A DNA stretch of 64,000 bases, from the NCBI GenBank assembly GCA_943787465.1, contig CALSMN010000005.1, forward strand, positions 62,001-126,000, given 5' to 3'. This document shows, in pieces, positions 27,180 to 36,805 of this stretch. The position numbers and the translations under genes were made by a program. Position 1 is the stretch's first letter. Each line of letters begins with the position of its first letter. Source of the DNA: an uncultured Bacteroidia bacterium (lineage in GTDB: Bacteria; Bacteroidota; Bacteroidia; NS11-12g; UBA9320). The notes beneath the pieces were generated by a model, which saw only the letters and a list, made by a program, of their open reading frames with translations, did not search any database and was not told the origin of the DNA.

Positions 27180-28619
27180 ATGAATATAAGAGATTTAGAG
27201 CCCACAATCGTCTGGAACCATTTTGCTGATTTAAATAATGTTCCCCGTCCAAGTAAAAAAGAAGATAAAGTAATTGCATTTATGCAAGATTTTGGATCTA
27301 AGTTGAATTTAGATACTTACACCGATAAAGTCGGAAATGTGATAATTAAAAAGCCTGCCTCCCCGGGCATGGAAGATTGTCAAACCGTTATCATGCAAAG
27401 TCATTTGGATATGGTACATCAAAAAAATGCCGACACTACATTTGATTTTGAAACACAAGGGATTGAAATGTACATTCAAGATGATTGGGTGAGAGCACGT
27501 GGAACCACATTAGGGGCTGATAATGGCATGGGTGTTGCTGCAATTATGGCTGTTTTATCCGCTACCAATTTAAAGCATCCTCCCATTGAGGCTTTATTTA
27601 CCATAGATGAAGAAACGGGTATGACTGGGGCTATGGAATTAGAAAAGGGTAAATTAAATGGGACTATTCTTCTCAATTTAGATACTGAAGATGATGACGA
27701 GTTCAGTATCGGATGTGCTGGGGGTATTGATACAAATACCTCATACAAATATGCTGAAGTTCCAATTATGACGGGTTCAGAAACGTATAAAATTACTGTT
27801 AATGGTCTAAACGGTGGACATTCTGGAGTTCAAATTAATGAGGAGCTTGGTAATGCGAATAAAATTATGAATCGATTAATCTATGATTGTCAAGATTATA
27901 ATCTTCAAATTATAGAAATAGATGGGGGAAGTTTACGAAATGCCATACCTCGTGAGAGTTTTGCTACCATATCAGTTAACCCTAGCTATTTACCATTATT
28001 TAAAGAGAGAGCTCAAGATATTCGCAAAGAATTTTCTATTCAAGATCCAAACTTGTCAATCAATATTGAATCTCAAAAGAGGGTAAACTACGGAATGAGT
28101 TTAGAAGATACAGCTAAGATTACAGCAGCAATTTATGCCTGTCATAATGGTGTGTTTCGATATAGTCAAGCAATAGCAGGGCTTGTAGAAACTTCATCAT
28201 CATTAGCTAGAGTAATTGTAAAAAATGGAGAATTTATCACTCAAAGTCTTCAACGCAGTTCATTAGAAACGGGTAAATATGATGTAGCAAATACAGTAGC
28301 TGCACCATTTAAATTGATGGGTTGTAAAATTGAACATGGGGGTTCGTATCCGGGTTGGTCTCCTAATCCAGCATCTCAGATATTAACTCTTCTAGTCGAA
28401 AAATATGAAACATTATTTAATTCTAAACCAAAAGTGATGGCTATCCATGCAGGATTAGAATGTGGTCTTTTGGGTGAAAGATACCCTGGCTTAGATATGA
28501 TAAGTTTTGGACCAACAATTAAAGGTGCGCATAGTCCTGATGAACGATGTAGCATATCATCAACAGCAAAATTTTGGGAATTTCTGTTGGTTATTTTGGA
28601 AAACATCCCTAAAAAATAA
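27180..28619 (+). CDS. pepD: Aminoacyl-histidine dipeptidase (Xaa-His dipeptidase, M20 family)
   Basis: From the ATG at 27180 the protein is 479 residues and begins MNIRDLEPTIVWNHFADLNNVPRPS, the usual PepD N-terminus; the tracked start six codons upstream is less likely. The di-zinc site motifs are MQSHLDMVHQ, RGTTLGADNGMGVAA and LFTIDEETGMTGA, with NGLNGGHSGVQI in the lid domain. It hydrolyses carnosine-like and other Xaa-His dipeptides in the cytoplasm. A degenerate -7 box (TAATTTCG) ends 5 nt before the ATG. The terC-like gene follows 5 bp later. Confidence 0.94.
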   Translation: MNIRDLEPTIVWNHFADLNNVPRPSKKEDKVIAFMQDFGSKLNLDTYTDKVGNVIIKKPASPGMEDCQTVIMQSHLDMVHQKNADTTFDFETQGIEMYIQDDWVRARGTTLGADNGMGVAAIMAVLSATNLKHPPIEALFTIDEETGMTGAMELEKGKLNGTILLNLDTEDDDEFSIGCAGGIDTNTSYKYAEVPIMTGSETYKITVNGLNGGHSGVQINEELGNANKIMNRLIYDCQDYNLQIIEIDGGSLRNAIPRESFATISVNPSYLPLFKERAQDIRKEFSIQDPNLSINIESQKRVNYGMSLEDTAKITAAIYACHNGVFRYSQAIAGLVETSSSLARVIVKNGEFITQSLQRSSLETGKYDVANTVAAPFKLMGCKIEHGGSYPGWSPNPASQILTLLVEKYETLFNSKPKVMAIHAGLECGLLGERYPGLDMISFGPTIKGAHSPDERCSISSTAKFWEFLLVILENIPKK

Positions 28620-28624
28620 GTAAA

Positions 28625-29411
28625 GTGCAGTCGATATTTACTTTCGAAAATCTGGGCACACTGTTTATGCTCATTTTACTTCAAATCGTATTAGGATTTG
28701 ATAATTTATTATATATATCCATTGAAAGTAAACGTGCTCCTTTAGGTAGACAAAATCAGGTACGAAAACTAGGAATAGGTATTGCTATTTTTTTGAGAAT
28801 TGGATTATTGTTTGTTTTAGTAAACTTAATACAAGTAGCAAACAAAATCATTTTTTCATTGGATTTTGATTATATAAATGGTCATTTTAACTTACACAGC
28901 TTAATTGTTCTTATTGGAGGTATTTTTATTTTGTACACAGCATTGAAAGAAATTTGGCACATGATTGCTCCCATTGATGACTTAAATAAATTGGAAGATA
29001 ATCAATCCAAAATCAGTAGGTTCTGTTATTGCTTGGATAGTTGTTATGAATTTAGTGTTTTCTTTTGATTCAATATTAAGTGCTATGGCTCTTACCCAAA
29101 TTTTTAGTATCATGGCTTTAGCAATTGTGATAGGTGGTATTCTCATGATTTGGTTAGCGAATGGAGTAGCAGAGTTTTTAGAAAAAAATAAACTATTTGA
29201 GGTGCTCGGTTTATTTATCCTATTTATTGTAGGGATTATGCTTCTTACTGAAGGTGCAGAATTGGCACACTTGCACATCCTAAATAATCCTATTGAAAAA
29301 ATGAGTAAAACAACCTTTTATTTTGTCATCATTGTTTTGGTATTGATTGATATTGTTCAATCAAGGTATCAAAAAAATATACTTAAACGTAATAAAAAAG
29401 GTATTGATTAA
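28625..29411 (+). pseudogene. TerC family integral membrane protein, interrupted by a +1 frameshift
   Basis: Two track ORFs (28625-29068 and 29046-29411) are halves of one TerC protein of about 260 residues. The first half, starting at GTG, has IFTFENLGTLFMLILLQIVLGFDNLLYISI; the second has WIVVMNLVFSFDSILSAMALTQ, the second aspartate-containing helix. The frame changes in the AAAA run at 29009-29012: reading TCC AAA then TCA GTA GGT restores the family sequence if one A is removed. TerC-family proteins are implicated in metal-ion (notably manganese) export. Either the gene is damaged or the base is a sequencing or assembly error; flanking codons look undecayed. The next gene is convergent. 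Confidence 0.82.
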
Positions 29412-29426
29412 TGAAACTGTAAATAC

Positions 29427-29819
29427 TCATTTCAACTGTTTATAGCTTTTACCATCAGATATGATACAGCCATTTTTTATCATATCAAACATTTCAAGTT
29501 CTCTTGTTTTACTATATTTTTTAGATGCAGATTTTACTAACTGATCATCCTTTGTAACTATCTTAACCGCTATATTTTCTTTATCACATTTAAAATAGAA
29601 TGCTTTGTTTGATTCCATTTTTTTTAAGAAAGTAGTACTTCTTAAGATACTTTCCCAGACTACATCACTAAATTGAAGGATGATTTCTTCTGCATCTTGT
29701 GGTTTATTTAATTTTATATCCACCCAATCTTCTGCTGTAATTCCATTTACCACTAAAAAATCAATAAATTCTTTTTCTAGTTTCAATAATTCCTCCGAAC
29801 TAATTCTTTCATATTTCAT
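29427..29819 (-). CDS. DUF6495-type hypothetical protein
   Basis: The 130-residue cytoplasmic protein begins MKYERISSEELLKLEKEFIDFLVVNGITAEDWVDIK and continues with AEEIILQFSDVVWESILRSTTFLKK. This arrangement, an acidic helical N-terminus with an ITAEDW motif, matches the uncharacterised DUF6495 family of Bacteroidota as I recall it. It has no membrane segment or known catalytic motif. It is divergent from the slyD-like gene, and its start codon lies 6 nt after an exact -7 box. Confidence 0.7.
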   Translation of the reverse strand: MKYERISSEELLKLEKEFIDFLVVNGITAEDWVDIKLNKPQDAEEIILQFSDVVWESILRSTTFLKKMESNKAFYFKCDKENIAVKIVTKDDQLVKSASKKYSKTRELEMFDMIKNGCIISDGKSYKQLK

Positions 29820-29825
29820 GAGCTA

Positions 29826-29833
29826 CAAAATTA
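29826..29833 (-). promoter_or_regulatory. -7 box of the DUF6495 gene; predicted leaderless mRNA
   Basis: Minus strand TAATTTTG, an exact TAnnTTTG match, ending 6 nt before the ATG at 29819. Confidence 0.55.
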
Positions 29834-29894
29834 GTGCAAGCCATCATTTGGTTTTTATTTATGATATTTTATTTAAAAAAAACTGTCTCATATT

Positions 29895-29923
29895 TTGGTA
29901 GTGAATATACCCCATTAAATTTG
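29895..29923 (+). promoter_or_regulatory. Promoter of the SlyD-like gene; predicted leaderless mRNA
   Basis: TTG (29895-29897, in TTTTG), 18-nt spacer, TAAATTTG (29916-29923), an exact -7 match. The ATG follows after six nucleotides (CCACAA). The tracked ORF start at 29834 lies upstream of this promoter. Confidence 0.75.
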
Positions 29924-29929
29924 CCACAA

Positions 29930-30421
29930 ATGATAATAGAAAAAAACACAGTAGTCGGTGTACATTACGAATTGAATGTAGACGGTCAAAAATTAGATGC
30001 ATCTGGAGAGCAACCGCTTACATACATTCACGGACATGGTATGATGATCCCAGGTTTTGAAAAACAATTAGCAGGACTTAAAACAGGAGATTCGTATGAT
30101 TTTACTGTATCTGCTGCTGAGGGATATGGAGAATTTAATGAGAATGCCATAGCTGAATTAGATAAACAAATATTTTTAGTAGATGGAGTAATAAGTACTG
30201 AAGTATTCGAAGGAGCTCAATTGCAATTGACCAACCAAGAAGGTCAACCAATGGTTGGTGTTGTTCAATCTATTGGTGATGATAAAGTTACTATGGATTT
30301 CAATCATCAATTAGCTGGGAAAACATTACATTTTACTGGGAGTATTGCCTCTTTAAGAGCAGCTACTGAAGAAGAAATTAGCCATGGTCACGTTCACGGA
30401 CCTGGAGGCCATCAACATTAG
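29930..30421 (+). CDS. slyD: SlyD-type FKBP peptidyl-prolyl cis-trans isomerase
   Basis: From the ATG at 29930 the protein has 163 residues: MIIEKNTVVGVHYELNVDGQKLDAS, then PLTYIHGHGMMIPGFEKQLAGLKTGDSYDFTVSAAEGYGEFNENAI (FKBP domain with inserted IF chaperone flap) and VTMDFNHQLAGKTLHFTGSI. The His-rich tail (SHGHVHGPGGHQH) is typical of SlyD and can bind Ni/Zn. It assists folding in the cytoplasm and may help metal-centre assembly. The start was moved from 29834 because the promoter lies between. Confidence 0.92.
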   Translation: MIIEKNTVVGVHYELNVDGQKLDASGEQPLTYIHGHGMMIPGFEKQLAGLKTGDSYDFTVSAAEGYGEFNENAIAELDKQIFLVDGVISTEVFEGAQLQLTNQEGQPMVGVVQSIGDDKVTMDFNHQLAGKTLHFTGSIASLRAATEEEISHGHVHGPGGHQH

Positions 30422-30482
30422 ATTTATTTGAGGGAATGAGGTAAACATTTAACTAATTTACTATTCAACTCAATAAATAATA

Positions 30483-31409
30483 TCATTCTTTAGAGAATGC
30501 TATATTTTCTTTCAATTTCATGTATCCTGCTCTTTTAATTGCAGACTTTTTGAAAACAGATTTAAAAATTTCTTCCGTTAATTCTTTCCATTCGCTTTGA
30601 TGCAGAACATCCAATTGGGGATGTTTATCAAATTGTTTTTCATTTGTATGGGTTGAAAATCTATTCCATGGACAAACGTCTTGACATATATCACACCCAA
30701 ACACCCACCCATCCATTTTTTGTTTGAATGAATTGGGGATTTGATCTTTCAATTCAATAGTCAAATATGAAATACACTTATTACTATCTATTACTTTATC
30801 TGCTATAATGGCATCAGTTGGACATGCATCTATACATGCTGTACACGTTCCGCAATGATCAGTCGCAACGGCATCATATTCTAATTCTAAATCAATGATT
30901 ATTTCAGCAATAAAATAAAAACTTCCATGCTGCTTTGTTATTAGCATACTATTCTTGCCAATCCAACCCAAACCGCTTTTTGCTGCCCATGCTCTATCTA
31001 AAACTGGTGCTGAATCTACAAATACTCTTCCAGAGACCTCTCCGATCTGTTCACCAATACATTGCATAAAGTATTTAAGTTTTTCTTTTAAAACAAAATG
31101 ATAATCTTTACCATAGGCATACTTACTAATTTTATATGCACTGATATCAAAATTCTCTTCGGGATAATAGTTAAATAAAAGCGAAATAACTGATTTTGAA
31201 TCTGGTACAAGCTTTGTAGGGTCAATTCTTTTTTCAAAATGATTTTCCATCCAATACATTTTACCATGCATTTTTTTGTTGAGCCATTTTTCTAGATGAA
31301 AAGCTTCTTGTGAAAGTTGTTCAGCTTTACTTACCCCACAGTAGCTGAATCCAATTTCAGTAGCAATATTTTTAATAATTTGTGTATTTTTTGAAATGAT
31401 CGATTTCAA
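30483..31409 (-). CDS. queG: Epoxyqueuosine reductase QueG
   Basis: The 308-residue protein shows the QueG cobalamin-binding N-terminal domain ([42 protein letters not shown]) and two 4Fe-4S motifs, [16 protein letters not shown] and [11 protein letters not shown]. It carries out the last step of queuosine biosynthesis in tRNA. The length fits QueG without the C-terminal HEAT repeats of some homologues. The start overlaps the ruvB stop by 4 bp, so it is translated in the ruvB operon. Confidence 0.95.
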   Translation of the reverse strand: MKSIISKNTQIIKNIATEIGFSYCGVSKAEQLSQEAFHLEKWLNKKMHGKMYWMENHFEKRIDPTKLVPDSKSVISLLFNYYPEENFDISAYKISKYAYGKDYHFVLKEKLKYFMQCIGEQIGEVSGRVFVDSAPVLDRAWAAKSGLGWIGKNSMLITKQHGSFYFIAEIIIDLELEYDAVATDHCGTCTACIDACPTDAIIADKVIDSNKCISYLTIELKDQIPNSFKQKMDGWVFGCDICQDVCPWNRFSTHTNEKQFDKHPQLDVLHQSEWKELTEEIFKSVFKKSAIKRAGYMKLKENIAFSKE

Positions 31410-32434
31410 AATAAGGGTAGATTTAAGTCAGAATTTTTATTTTTTCCAAGGTGTTTATAAGCCAAATCTGTAGCCTCTCTCCCACGAGCAGTTCGTTGTA
31501 AAAATCCTTCTTTGATTAAGAATGGTTCATACACTTCTTCAATAGTTCCTGCTTCCTCACTAACTGCTGTGGCAATGGTGTTTATACCAACTGGACCTCC
31601 TTTAAATTTATCTATAATAGCCGAAAGAATACGATTATCCATTTCATCTAAACCGCGAGCATCCACATTAAGAGCATCCAATGCTATCTTAGCAATATCA
31701 AGACTTATGGTGCCATCTCCTTTTATTTGGGCAAAATCGCGTGTTCTTCTGAGAAGAGCGTTTGCAATACGTGGAGTACCTCTACTTCGACCAGCTATCT
31801 CTATAGCAGCTTTATGGTCAATCTCCATTTTAAGAATAGAAGATGATCGTTCTACAATAGAAGCTAGTAAAGATGTGTCATAATATTCTAAACGTGATGT
31901 AATACCAAATCTAGCTCTGAGAGGTGAAGTGAGTAATCCACTACGAGTTGTTGCGCCTATAAGCGTAAAAGGACTGATATTTATCTGAACTGTTCTAGCG
32001 TTTGGTCCAGTGTCGAGAAGAATATCAATCTTATAATCTTCCATTGCAGAGTATAAGTACTCTTCAATAACAGGGCTTAAACGATGGATCTCATCAATGA
32101 ATAAAACATCCCCATCTTGAAGATTAGTAAGAAGTCCAGCTAGATCTCCAGGTTTTTCTAAAACCGGCCCACTTGTGATTTTGATATTACTATCTAATTC
32201 ATGTGCAATAATATTTGCTAATGTAGTCTTTCCTAATCCAGGAGGACCATGAAGTAAAACGTGATCTAATGCTTCATTGCGCTGATTTGCTGCTTCAACA
32301 AAAATTTTAAGATTTTCTAAAATTCGGTCTTGTCCGGAGAAATCTTGAAAGGAAATGGGTCTTAATACTTTATCAATTTCTTTTTCTTGTTCAGAAAAAC
32401 TATTTGATGTACCATCTAGTATATTTTCACTCAC
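31406..32434 (-). CDS. ruvB: Holliday junction branch migration helicase RuvB
   Basis: The 342-residue AAA+ ATPase has [26 protein letters not shown], Walker [19 protein letters not shown], Walker [25 protein letters not shown], sensor [22 protein letters not shown] and the winged-helix end [25 protein letters not shown]. With RuvA it drives branch migration at Holliday junctions. The start is GTG (AGT GAA follows), 4 nt after a -7-like box; queG overlaps its end. Confidence 0.97.
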   Translation of the reverse strand: MSENILDGTSNSFSEQEKEIDKVLRPISFQDFSGQDRILENLKIFVEAANQRNEALDHVLLHGPPGLGKTTLANIIAHELDSNIKITSGPVLEKPGDLAGLLTNLQDGDVLFIDEIHRLSPVIEEYLYSAMEDYKIDILLDTGPNARTVQINISPFTLIGATTRSGLLTSPLRARFGITSRLEYYDTSLLASIVERSSSILKMEIDHKAAIEIAGRSRGTPRIANALLRRTRDFAQIKGDGTISLDIAKIALDALNVDARGLDEMDNRILSAIIDKFKGGPVGINTIATAVSEEAGTIEEVYEPFLIKEGFLQRTARGREATDLAYKHLGKNKNSDLNLPLF

Positions 32435-32438
32435 TAAG

Positions 32439-32471
32439 CGAATGTAGATATAGATTTGTATAATAAGGCAA
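32439..32471 (-). promoter_or_regulatory. Promoter of ruvB-queG; predicted leaderless mRNA
   Basis: Minus strand: TTG (32469-32471), 22-nt spacer, TACATTCG (32439-32446), one mismatch to TAnnTTTG, ending 4 nt before the GTG start of ruvB. Confidence 0.55.
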
Positions 32472-32539
32472 CGTTTTTTATAATTATTTCATCTAACCTA
32501 TAAATTATATATACCTTCCGCATCTTTAAGTTCAAACGT

Positions 32540-33628
32540 ATGAAGTTGAAATTTTTATTGCTCTCATTTTTAGTTTTCTTTTCTTTCATATCTTTTGGTA
32601 AAGTCAAAATGAATGACATCGTTTTTGATCAGCGATTTCATGATTTCGGAACAATATTTGAAGAAAATGGTATTGTTACTGCAAAATATGATTTTACTAA
32701 TTATGGTAATTCTCCATTTATCATTAGTGCAATTGATGCCGCATGTGGATGCACTAACCCTAGATCCTCCAAAGACACTTTCATGCCCGGCGAGCGGGGG
32801 CAAATTTTAGCAGAGTTTAATCCTAAAGGTTTTGCAGGAAAAACTAAAAAATGGATATATGTACGTGGAAATTTTGAGGATGGTTATCAAATTGAATTGA
32901 AATTTGAAGCAGAAATTAAATCTTCATATAATAGGGATAATTATGAATACATTCGGGGAGAATTTGGCTATTTATTGATAAATAAAATTAAATTTAAATG
33001 GAGTGATCGTTTTGAAAATTCCATATTTACAGACACTATTGAGCTTTCAAATGATGGTTATAATCCAATCACAGTTTATTCGCAGAAGGAAAATATTCCA
33101 TTTATAAAACCATTAAATCTTCCAATTACAGTTCCTATTGGAGAGAAAAGAAAAGTGATATTTGAAATTGATTTATCTCTTACTGACACTATTGGTCCAA
33201 TTAGTGGTTACATAAATTTAACTACTGATGATAAATTTTATCCTAAAAAACAACTACCCTATTCTATAAATATACAAACTGATTTTATTAGTTGGAGAAG
33301 AAAACAGATCAAAAATGCTGCTCAAATATTTGTGAGTACTACGACTATAAATTTAGGAACTATGAATGCAGGATCAAAACGGGCAAAATTTGTTACCATG
33401 TCCAATACAGGAAAAAGTCCACTCATTTTAAGAAGAATTGATACCGATTGTTCATGTACCTTACTTAATCTTTCAAAACGTGTATTGTTACCGGGTGAAT
33501 CAATGGAAACAAAAGTGAGTTATGATTCCCTTTTCAAAAAAGGCAAACAAACGAAGATAATCTCGATTTATACTAATGATCCGAATCAACCCATTGTTAA
33601 TTTGTACGTTAAAGCGGATGTAAAATAG
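32540..33628 (+). CDS. Periplasmic DUF1573 domain protein (two copies)
   Basis: The 362-residue protein has a signal peptide (MKLKFLLLSFLVFFSFISFGKV). It holds two DUF1573/ASPM-SPD-2-Hydin-like immunoglobulin-fold domains, each with the cysteine signature: an N-terminal one (HDFGTIFEENGIVTAKYDFTNYGNSPFIISAIDAACGCTNP) and a C-terminal one (LGTMNAGSKRAKFVTMSNTGKSPLILRRIDTDCSCTLLNL). A divergent domain lies between them. The family is secreted and abundant in Bacteroidota; the function is unknown. It is 33 bp upstream of the htrA gene, which has its own -7 box. Confidence 0.85.
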   Translation: MKLKFLLLSFLVFFSFISFGKVKMNDIVFDQRFHDFGTIFEENGIVTAKYDFTNYGNSPFIISAIDAACGCTNPRSSKDTFMPGERGQILAEFNPKGFAGKTKKWIYVRGNFEDGYQIELKFEAEIKSSYNRDNYEYIRGEFGYLLINKIKFKWSDRFENSIFTDTIELSNDGYNPITVYSQKENIPFIKPLNLPITVPIGEKRKVIFEIDLSLTDTIGPISGYINLTTDDKFYPKKQLPYSINIQTDFISWRRKQIKNAAQIFVSTTTINLGTMNAGSKRAKFVTMSNTGKSPLILRRIDTDCSCTLLNLSKRVLLPGESMETKVSYDSLFKKGKQTKIISIYTNDPNQPIVNLYVKADVK

Positions 33629-33640
33629 AATTTTACACTC

Positions 33641-33648
33641 TATTTTTG
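33641..33648 (+). promoter_or_regulatory. -7 box of the HtrA protease gene
   Basis: TATTTTTG, an exact TAnnTTTG match, ends 13 nt before the ATG. No -33 TTG at the usual distance. Confidence 0.5.
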
Positions 33649-33661
33649 AAGAATTGAAATC

Positions 33662-35098
33662 ATGAATAAACGTACAATTGCCTTTTTGTTTTTTCTTTTA
33701 CTTTTATCCTCCTTTATGGGAGCTTTTATTTTTAATCAATGGTTAAATTCAGCTCCAGAGATTATTGTTAATCAACAAGCAAAAGATTCATTCTCCATTC
33801 CTATTTTAAATACTTCTACAAAAATGTATAGTGATGTTAATTTTATAGAAGCATCCCAAAAAAGTACACCAAGTGTAGTATTTATTAAAACAGAATCACA
33901 ACAATATCAAAGAAGTTCATTTTTTTGGGGGTTTGATTATGATCCTTTTGGGAGAATTGGTAAAGTAGCTAGCACAGGTTCTGGCGTTATTATTAGCGAA
34001 AATGGATATATCGTGACCAATCATCATGTCGTAAAAAATGCTGACAAGATAGAAGTAGTTATCAGTAATAGTAAACGAAACTATACTGCAGAGCTTGTCG
34101 GTGCAGATCCGAGCAGTGATCTAGCACTTTTAAAGATAAACAGCAGTAATCTTTTACCCATTCAATTTTCAAATTCCGATGAAGTTAAAATTGGCGAATG
34201 GGTTTTGGCTGTTGGTAATCCATTTAATTTAACCAGCACGGTTACTGCTGGAATTGTTTCTGCGAAAGGTCGAAACATAAATATAGTTAATAATCAGTTT
34301 CCAATAGAATCATTCATTCAGACCGATGCTGCTATTAATCCAGGTAATAGTGGCGGAGCATTAGTCAATTTAAATGGGGATCTAGTGGGCGTTAATACGG
34401 CTATTGCATCGAAAACTGGCAGTTATGTGGGTTATGGCTTTGCGATACCTAGCAATATTGTCTTAAAAATAATAGAAGACCTTAAAAATTATGGCATTGT
34501 TCAACGAGCTTTCATTGGAATTGATGTTGATGATATAGATGGTGAAACAGCAGATAAGCTTGGTGTATCATCGGGGGTACTTATAATGAAATTGAATAAT
34601 CGAAATGAAAATGCCGCTAATCTATTGAAAGCTGGTGATATTATTGTTTCATTTGATGGGAAAACAATTGATGCAAAATCTACATTTGACGAATTATTGG
34701 CATTTACTCGTCCAGGAGACATTGTTAAATTAGAGTTTATTCGAAACGGAGAAAACAAAACAGTTGATATAATTCTTGTAAATAATGAGGGAACGATAGA
34801 AAAACTAAAGAAACAGAGTGTTCATAGTGACATTCTTGGAGGTGAATTTGAAAAAATATCAAAATTAGAAAAGCAGACGTATAAAGTCAATAGTGGCATC
34901 AAGGTGACCAATATTACGAATGGCAGATTAAGGCAAATGAATATACCTGATGGTTTTATATTTATTAGAATTAACAATCAATCGTATGAATCTGTGAGTC
35001 AATTGATCGATAAATTAGAAAATCATGTTGGACAAATTAGAATCGAGGGACTTTCGCCAAGTGGTTCTAGACAGTATTTGAGCTTTACCTTTCGTTAA
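33662..35098 (+). CDS. htrA: HtrA/DegQ-type periplasmic serine protease
   Basis: The 478-residue protein has an N-terminal membrane anchor or signal (MNKRTIAFLFFLLLLSSFMGAFIF). The trypsin-like domain carries the catalytic triad in YIVTNHHVVKNA (His), ADPSSDLALLKI (Asp) and DAAINPGNSGGALVN (Ser). PDZ1 follows (GIDVDDIDGETADKLGVSSGVLIMKL) and a weaker PDZ2 is at the C-terminus (SGIKVTNITNGRLRQMNIPDGFIFIRINNQ). It degrades or refolds misfolded envelope proteins. The gene ends 1 bp from the convergent prfC stop. Confidence 0.95.
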   Translation: MNKRTIAFLFFLLLLSSFMGAFIFNQWLNSAPEIIVNQQAKDSFSIPILNTSTKMYSDVNFIEASQKSTPSVVFIKTESQQYQRSSFFWGFDYDPFGRIGKVASTGSGVIISENGYIVTNHHVVKNADKIEVVISNSKRNYTAELVGADPSSDLALLKINSSNLLPIQFSNSDEVKIGEWVLAVGNPFNLTSTVTAGIVSAKGRNINIVNNQFPIESFIQTDAAINPGNSGGALVNLNGDLVGVNTAIASKTGSYVGYGFAIPSNIVLKIIEDLKNYGIVQRAFIGIDVDDIDGETADKLGVSSGVLIMKLNNRNENAANLLKAGDIIVSFDGKTIDAKSTFDELLAFTRPGDIVKLEFIRNGENKTVDIILVNNEGTIEKLKKQSVHSDILGGEFEKISKLEKQTYKVNSGIKVTNITNGRLRQMNIPDGFIFIRINNQSYESVSQLIDKLENHVGQIRIEGLSPSGSRQYLSFTFR

Positions 35099-35099
35099 A

Positions 35100-36686
35100 T
35101 TATCCTACCTTAAACTCACTTGTTTCATGAAATTCTATATCAGGATTGTTAGCCTTTGCCATTTGAAGAATGTAGGCTGTTTGAGCAAGAAAAACTAAAT
35201 TTTCATCCTTATCTTTCACAATATCTTGAGGCTTGTATTTAATGAATTCCTCTATTTTTTGTAGGTTACCAGTCATCCAACACGCTTTATGGTAATTAAC
35301 AGAATCAAAACGAGCTTTAGCATTGTATTCGTGTTCTAAACGATATTGAATTACCTCAAATTGCAATTCACCAACTACACCAACTATTTTTCTGTTTCCA
35401 GGTTGCTGTGTAAATAGTTGAGCTACTCCCTCATCAGTGAGTTGATTGAGTCCTTTTTCTAATTGTTTACTTTTCATCGGATCCATATTTACAACTTCTC
35501 TAAAGAGTTCTGGACTAAAACTCGGAATCCCTTTGAATTCAAGTTTTTCGCCTTCTGTTAAACCGTCACCAATTTTAAAATTTCCCGTATCATACAATCC
35601 AACTACATCACCAGGATAAGCAAATTGTGTAACTTCTTTGCTATCCGCCAAAAAAGTATAAGGATTACTAAACCTCATTTTTTTATTCGTTCTACTATGT
35701 AGATAAAACTTATTTCGTTCAAAAGTACCCGAGCAAACTCTCAAAAATGCAATTCTGTCTCGATGATTTGGGTCAAGATTGGCATGAATTTTAAAAATAA
35801 AGCCAGTCATTTTTGATTCCATTGGCTCAATCTCACGTATATCAGTAGGTCTTGGTTTTGGACTTGGTGCTATTTTTACAAAAGTGTCTAACATTTCTTG
35901 AACACCAAAATTATTTAAAGCCGACCCAAAGAATACTGGTGCTAACAAGCCATCTTCATACAAGTTGACATCAAATGGCTCAAAAACACCTTGTATTAAC
36001 TCAACATCTTCACGCAGTTTATTTGCGTCGGCCTCCCCTATTATCATATCTAAATCTGGGTTTGTTATGTCATTGATATTGATGTATTCTGCCGCTTTTT
36101 TAGTTTTATCAGCTTCAAATAAATTTAATGAATTATCGTGTAGTAAATAAACACCTTTAAATCGAGAACCCATATTAATTGGCCAACTGAGCGGTCGAGT
36201 ACTGATTTGTAATTCTTGCTCTAATTCTTCTAAAATATCAAAAGGATCTTGACCTTCTCTATCTAATTTATTAACAAAAATAATTACTGGGGTATTCCTC
36301 ATACGGCATACTTGCATCAATTTTCTAGTTTGTGCCTCTACCCCTTTGGCTACATCAACTACAAGTATTACGCTATCTACAGCCGTTAAAGTCCTATAGG
36401 TATCTTCCGCGAAATCTTTATGTCCAGGTGTATCTAAAATATTGATTTTTTTGTCTTGATACTCAAAGCTCATCACTGATGTAGCAACGGAAATTCCTCT
36501 TTGTTTCTCGATTTCCATAAAATCGGAAGTTGCAGACTTCTTGATTTTATTACTTTTTACAGCACCCGCTGTTTGAATAGCGCCACCAAACAATAATAAT
36601 TTTTCGGTCAATGTAGTTTTACCTGCATCTGGATGAGAAATAATACCAAATGTTTTTCGCTTAGCGATTTCTTGTTCTAAATTCAT
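35100..36686 (-). CDS. prfC: Peptide chain release factor 3
   Basis: From the ATG at 36686 the protein has 528 residues, matching the usual RF3 length; the tracked start adds 11 unlikely residues. GTPase motifs are [29 protein letters not shown] (G1), [13 protein letters not shown] (switch), [19 protein letters not shown] (G3) and [13 protein letters not shown] (G4). RF3-specific regions include [13 protein letters not shown] near the end. It recycles RF1/RF2 from the ribosome. A TATAATTG sequence, one mismatch from the -7 consensus, lies about 15 nt upstream. Confidence 0.96.
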   Translation of the reverse strand: MNLEQEIAKRKTFGIISHPDAGKTTLTEKLLLFGGAIQTAGAVKSNKIKKSATSDFMEIEKQRGISVATSVMSFEYQDKKINILDTPGHKDFAEDTYRTLTAVDSVILVVDVAKGVEAQTRKLMQVCRMRNTPVIIFVNKLDREGQDPFDILEELEQELQISTRPLSWPINMGSRFKGVYLLHDNSLNLFEADKTKKAAEYININDITNPDLDMIIGEADANKLREDVELIQGVFEPFDVNLYEDGLLAPVFFGSALNNFGVQEMLDTFVKIAPSPKPRPTDIREIEPMESKMTGFIFKIHANLDPNHRDRIAFLRVCSGTFERNKFYLHSRTNKKMRFSNPYTFLADSKEVTQFAYPGDVVGLYDTGNFKIGDGLTEGEKLEFKGIPSFSPELFREVVNMDPMKSKQLEKGLNQLTDEGVAQLFTQQPGNRKIVGVVGELQFEVIQYRLEHEYNAKARFDSVNYHKACWMTGNLQKIEEFIKYKPQDIVKDKDENLVFLAQTAYILQMAKANNPDIEFHETSEFKVG

Positions 36687-36753
36687 GTAAAATGTGATGC
36701 AATTATACAAAAGCTCCAAGTATATGTATTCAGTATAGATGTATAATGGTTGT

Positions 36754-36786
36754 AAAAAAAAAGCCCTTTCATAAGAAAGGGCTTTT
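36754..36786 (-). terminator. Intrinsic terminator after the Omp28-like lipoprotein gene
   Basis: GCCCTTTC (36763-36770), loop ATAA, GAAAGGGC (36775-36782), flanked by AAAA and on the minus strand followed by a run of nine T. It lies 24 bp after the stop codon of the lipoprotein gene. Confidence 0.88.
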
Positions 36787-36805
36787 ACTAAGTTGGCATT
36801 ACTTA

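Noticed and set aside
29834-29929. N-terminal extension of the SlyD-like protein
   Set aside because: The tracked start is upstream of a complete TTG-N18-TAAATTTG promoter, and the extension is not like SlyD N-termini.
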